Below are positions 7,444 through 8,727 of a stretch of DNA of 8,727 bases, piece by piece (positions within the stretch are counted from its first letter, which is position 1; each line of letters begins with the position of its first letter). The translations under genes were made by a program, and so were the position numbers. The stretch spans positions 1 to 8,727 of the forward strand of contig SKKZ01000121.1 of NCBI GenBank assembly GCA_007123455.1. Reading direction: 5' to 3'. Source of the DNA: Coriobacteriia bacterium (GTDB lineage: Bacteria; Actinomycetota; Coriobacteriia; Anaerosomatales; SLCP01). The notes beneath the pieces were generated by a model. It was given only the letters and a program-made list of their open reading frames with translations. It was not told where the DNA came from and did no database searches.

Positions 7444-8727
7444 TCAGCCGAGACGCAGATCGGCTACAGCCTCCGCATCGAGTCCGAGCAGGTCACCGCG
7501 GCGCAGCCGCCACGTCCCGGCTGCCGCTATCATCGCGGCGTTGTCCGTGCACAGTGTGATTGCCGGGACCGTGAGTTCGATTCCCCGCTCTCCGAGTGCC
7601 GAGCGCAGAGACTCGCGCAACACCGGGTTGGCAGCGACACCACCCGCAAGGCACACGGTCTTGACGGCATACTCCTCGGCGGCACGTACGGTCTTGGCCA
7701 CCTGAACATCCACGACAGCGGCCTGGAACGACGCCGCCAGGTCGGGCACGTCGATCTCGCGGCCGGCCTCACGCTCGTGGCGGATATGATTGACGACTGC
7801 GGTCTTGAGACCGGAGAGCGAAAAACGGTAGTCTCCCGAACGCATCATCGCACGCGGGAACGGGATGGCCGCAGGATCCCCCTCGGCAGCGAGTCGCGAG
7901 AGTATCGGGCCACCGGGGTATCCTAGTCCGAGCACCTTGGCGACCTTGTCGAAAGCCTCTCCCGCCGCGTCGTCGAGCGTCTCTCCCAGTGTCTCGTAGA
8001 CGCCCCACTCGGGCACGTGAACGAGCGAGGTGTGACCTCCCGAAACAACGAGGGCGATGAGCGGCGGTTCGATTCCCGGGTCGGCAAGCTGGTTGGCGAA
8101 GATATGCCCTTCGAGGTGATTGACGCCTACGAGCGGAAGACCCGTCGCGAACGCGAGGCCCTTCGCATAGGCGAGGCCCACCACGAGCGCTCCGATCAGC
8201 CCGGGGCCATGGGTCACCGCGACAGCGTCCACGTGGCCGAGAGTGAGTCCGGCACGTTCGAGCGCTTCGTCGACGACCCCGACGATCGCCTCGGTGTGCT
8301 TGCGCGAGGCGATCTCGGGCACCACTCCTCCGAAGCGGGCGTGGAAATCGACCTGGCTCGCGACGACACTCGAGAGCACGTCGGTGCCGCCGCGCATCAC
8401 CGCAGCAGCGGTCTCGTCGCACGAGGTCTCGATAGCCAGCACGACCTCGCTTCCGGCCGGCGGCAGGCCACGCGCAGCTTGCGGCAGGTCAACCCACATG
8501 ATCAGTGCGTGCTCCCCATTACGGTAGTAGCCCGGGCGCACACCCTCGATCGCGAGACCGGCGACCCGGTAGAAGCCGAGGGCGGCATCGTTGTCGTCCC
8601 TGACCTCCAGCGTCAGCCGGCGCGCACCGGCGCGCGACGCACGGGCCGCGAGGTCCTCGTAGAGCATCGTCCCGATTCCGCTCCGGCGCTCGGACTCCGC
8701 GACCGCGAGATTCATGAGATGCGCCTC
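7444..8727 (-). CDS. tsaD: RimI-TsaD fusion: GNAT acetyltransferase joined to t6A transferase (5' end cut by window edge)
   Basis: One open frame of 427 codons reaches the right edge. Residues 1-80 are the C-terminal half of a RimI-like GNAT domain: EAHLMNLAV, the acetyl-CoA loop RRSGIG (14-19), LEVRDDNDAALGFYR and GVRPGYYRNGEHALIM. After a short linker (LPQAARGLPPAGSE), residues 95-427 are a full TsaD: LAIETSCDE, the metal-binding HLEGH (His204, His208), VSGGHTS, DDAAGEAFDKVAK, CLAGGVAANPVL and CTDNAAM with Asp395. TsaD transfers the threonylcarbamoyl group to A37 of ANN-decoding tRNAs together with TsaB and TsaE; RimI acetylates the N-terminus of ribosomal protein bS18 or related targets. 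These are usually separate neighbouring genes. There is no stop between the domains, and the only plausible internal start (GTG at the TsaD boundary) has no strong ribosome site. Still more upstream fusion, such as TsaB, cannot be excluded. No clear terminator separates it from groES. Confidence 0.93.
   Translation of the reverse strand, partial: EAHLMNLAVAESERRSGIGTMLYEDLAARASRAGARRLTLEVRDDNDAALGFYRVAGLAIEGVRPGYYRNGEHALIMWVDLPQAARGLPPAGSEVVLAIETSCDETAAAVMRGGTDVLSSVVASQVDFHARFGGVVPEIASRKHTEAIVGVVDEALERAGLTLGHVDAVAVTHGPGLIGALVVGLAYAKGLAFATGLPLVGVNHLEGHIFANQLADPGIEPPLIALVVSGGHTSLVHVPEWGVYETLGETLDDAAGEAFDKVAKVLGLGYPGGPILSRLAAEGDPAAIPFPRAMMRSGDYRFSLSGLKTAVVNHIRHEREAGREIDVPDLAASFQAAVVDVQVAKTVRAAEEYAVKTVCLAGGVAANPVLRESLRSALGERGIELTVPAITLCTDNAAMIAAAGTWRLRRGDLLGLDAEAVADLRLG

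Overview
This window looks like a chromosomal segment of a high-GC, Gram-positive-type actinobacterium. The evidence is the uniformly high G+C content, a GuaB3-type IMP dehydrogenase relative, a secreted amidase with three CWB2 repeats, a CIRCE-controlled groES-groEL operon and a tsaD-groES-groEL gene order. The CWB2 repeats and the RimI-TsaD fusion make a deep-branching, possibly anaerobic lineage such as Coriobacteriia or a relative plausible. That placement is inference; no rRNA or other decisive marker is present.

Layout, left to right. (1) 1-1157, minus: guaB3, running off the left edge only just before its expected C-terminus. (2) 1158-1435: divergent intergenic region with a near-perfect GC-rich inverted repeat. 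(3) 1436-3109, plus: exported N-acetylmuramoyl-L-alanine amidase (Amidase_3) with three C-terminal CWB2 repeats. (4) 3113-3373, minus: decayed remnant of ychF, with the start, a C-terminal-half segment and the last residues joined by two large deletions and frame changes. (5) 3473-4633, plus: GT4-family glycosyltransferase starting at TTG. (6) 4660-5040, minus: small YggT-family membrane protein. (7) 5132-5162: strong hairpin terminator. (8) 5190-7161, minus: groES-groEL operon with a well-formed sigma-A type promoter, a CIRCE operator and a structured leader. (9) 7444-8727, minus: RimI-TsaD fusion, its 5' end beyond the right edge.

The minus-strand backbone (rimI-tsaD, groES-groEL, guaB3) is housekeeping: tRNA t6A37 modification, protein folding and purine-nucleotide metabolism. 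Between groEL and guaB3 lies a mixed-orientation set linked to the envelope (amidase, glycosyltransferase, YggT) plus the dead ychF copy, which looks like a variable insertion point. I see no mobile element, CRISPR array, phage gene, tRNA or rRNA, and no convincing new multi-gene system. The points most worth a second look are the ychF remnant, the RimI-TsaD fusion and the groES control region.
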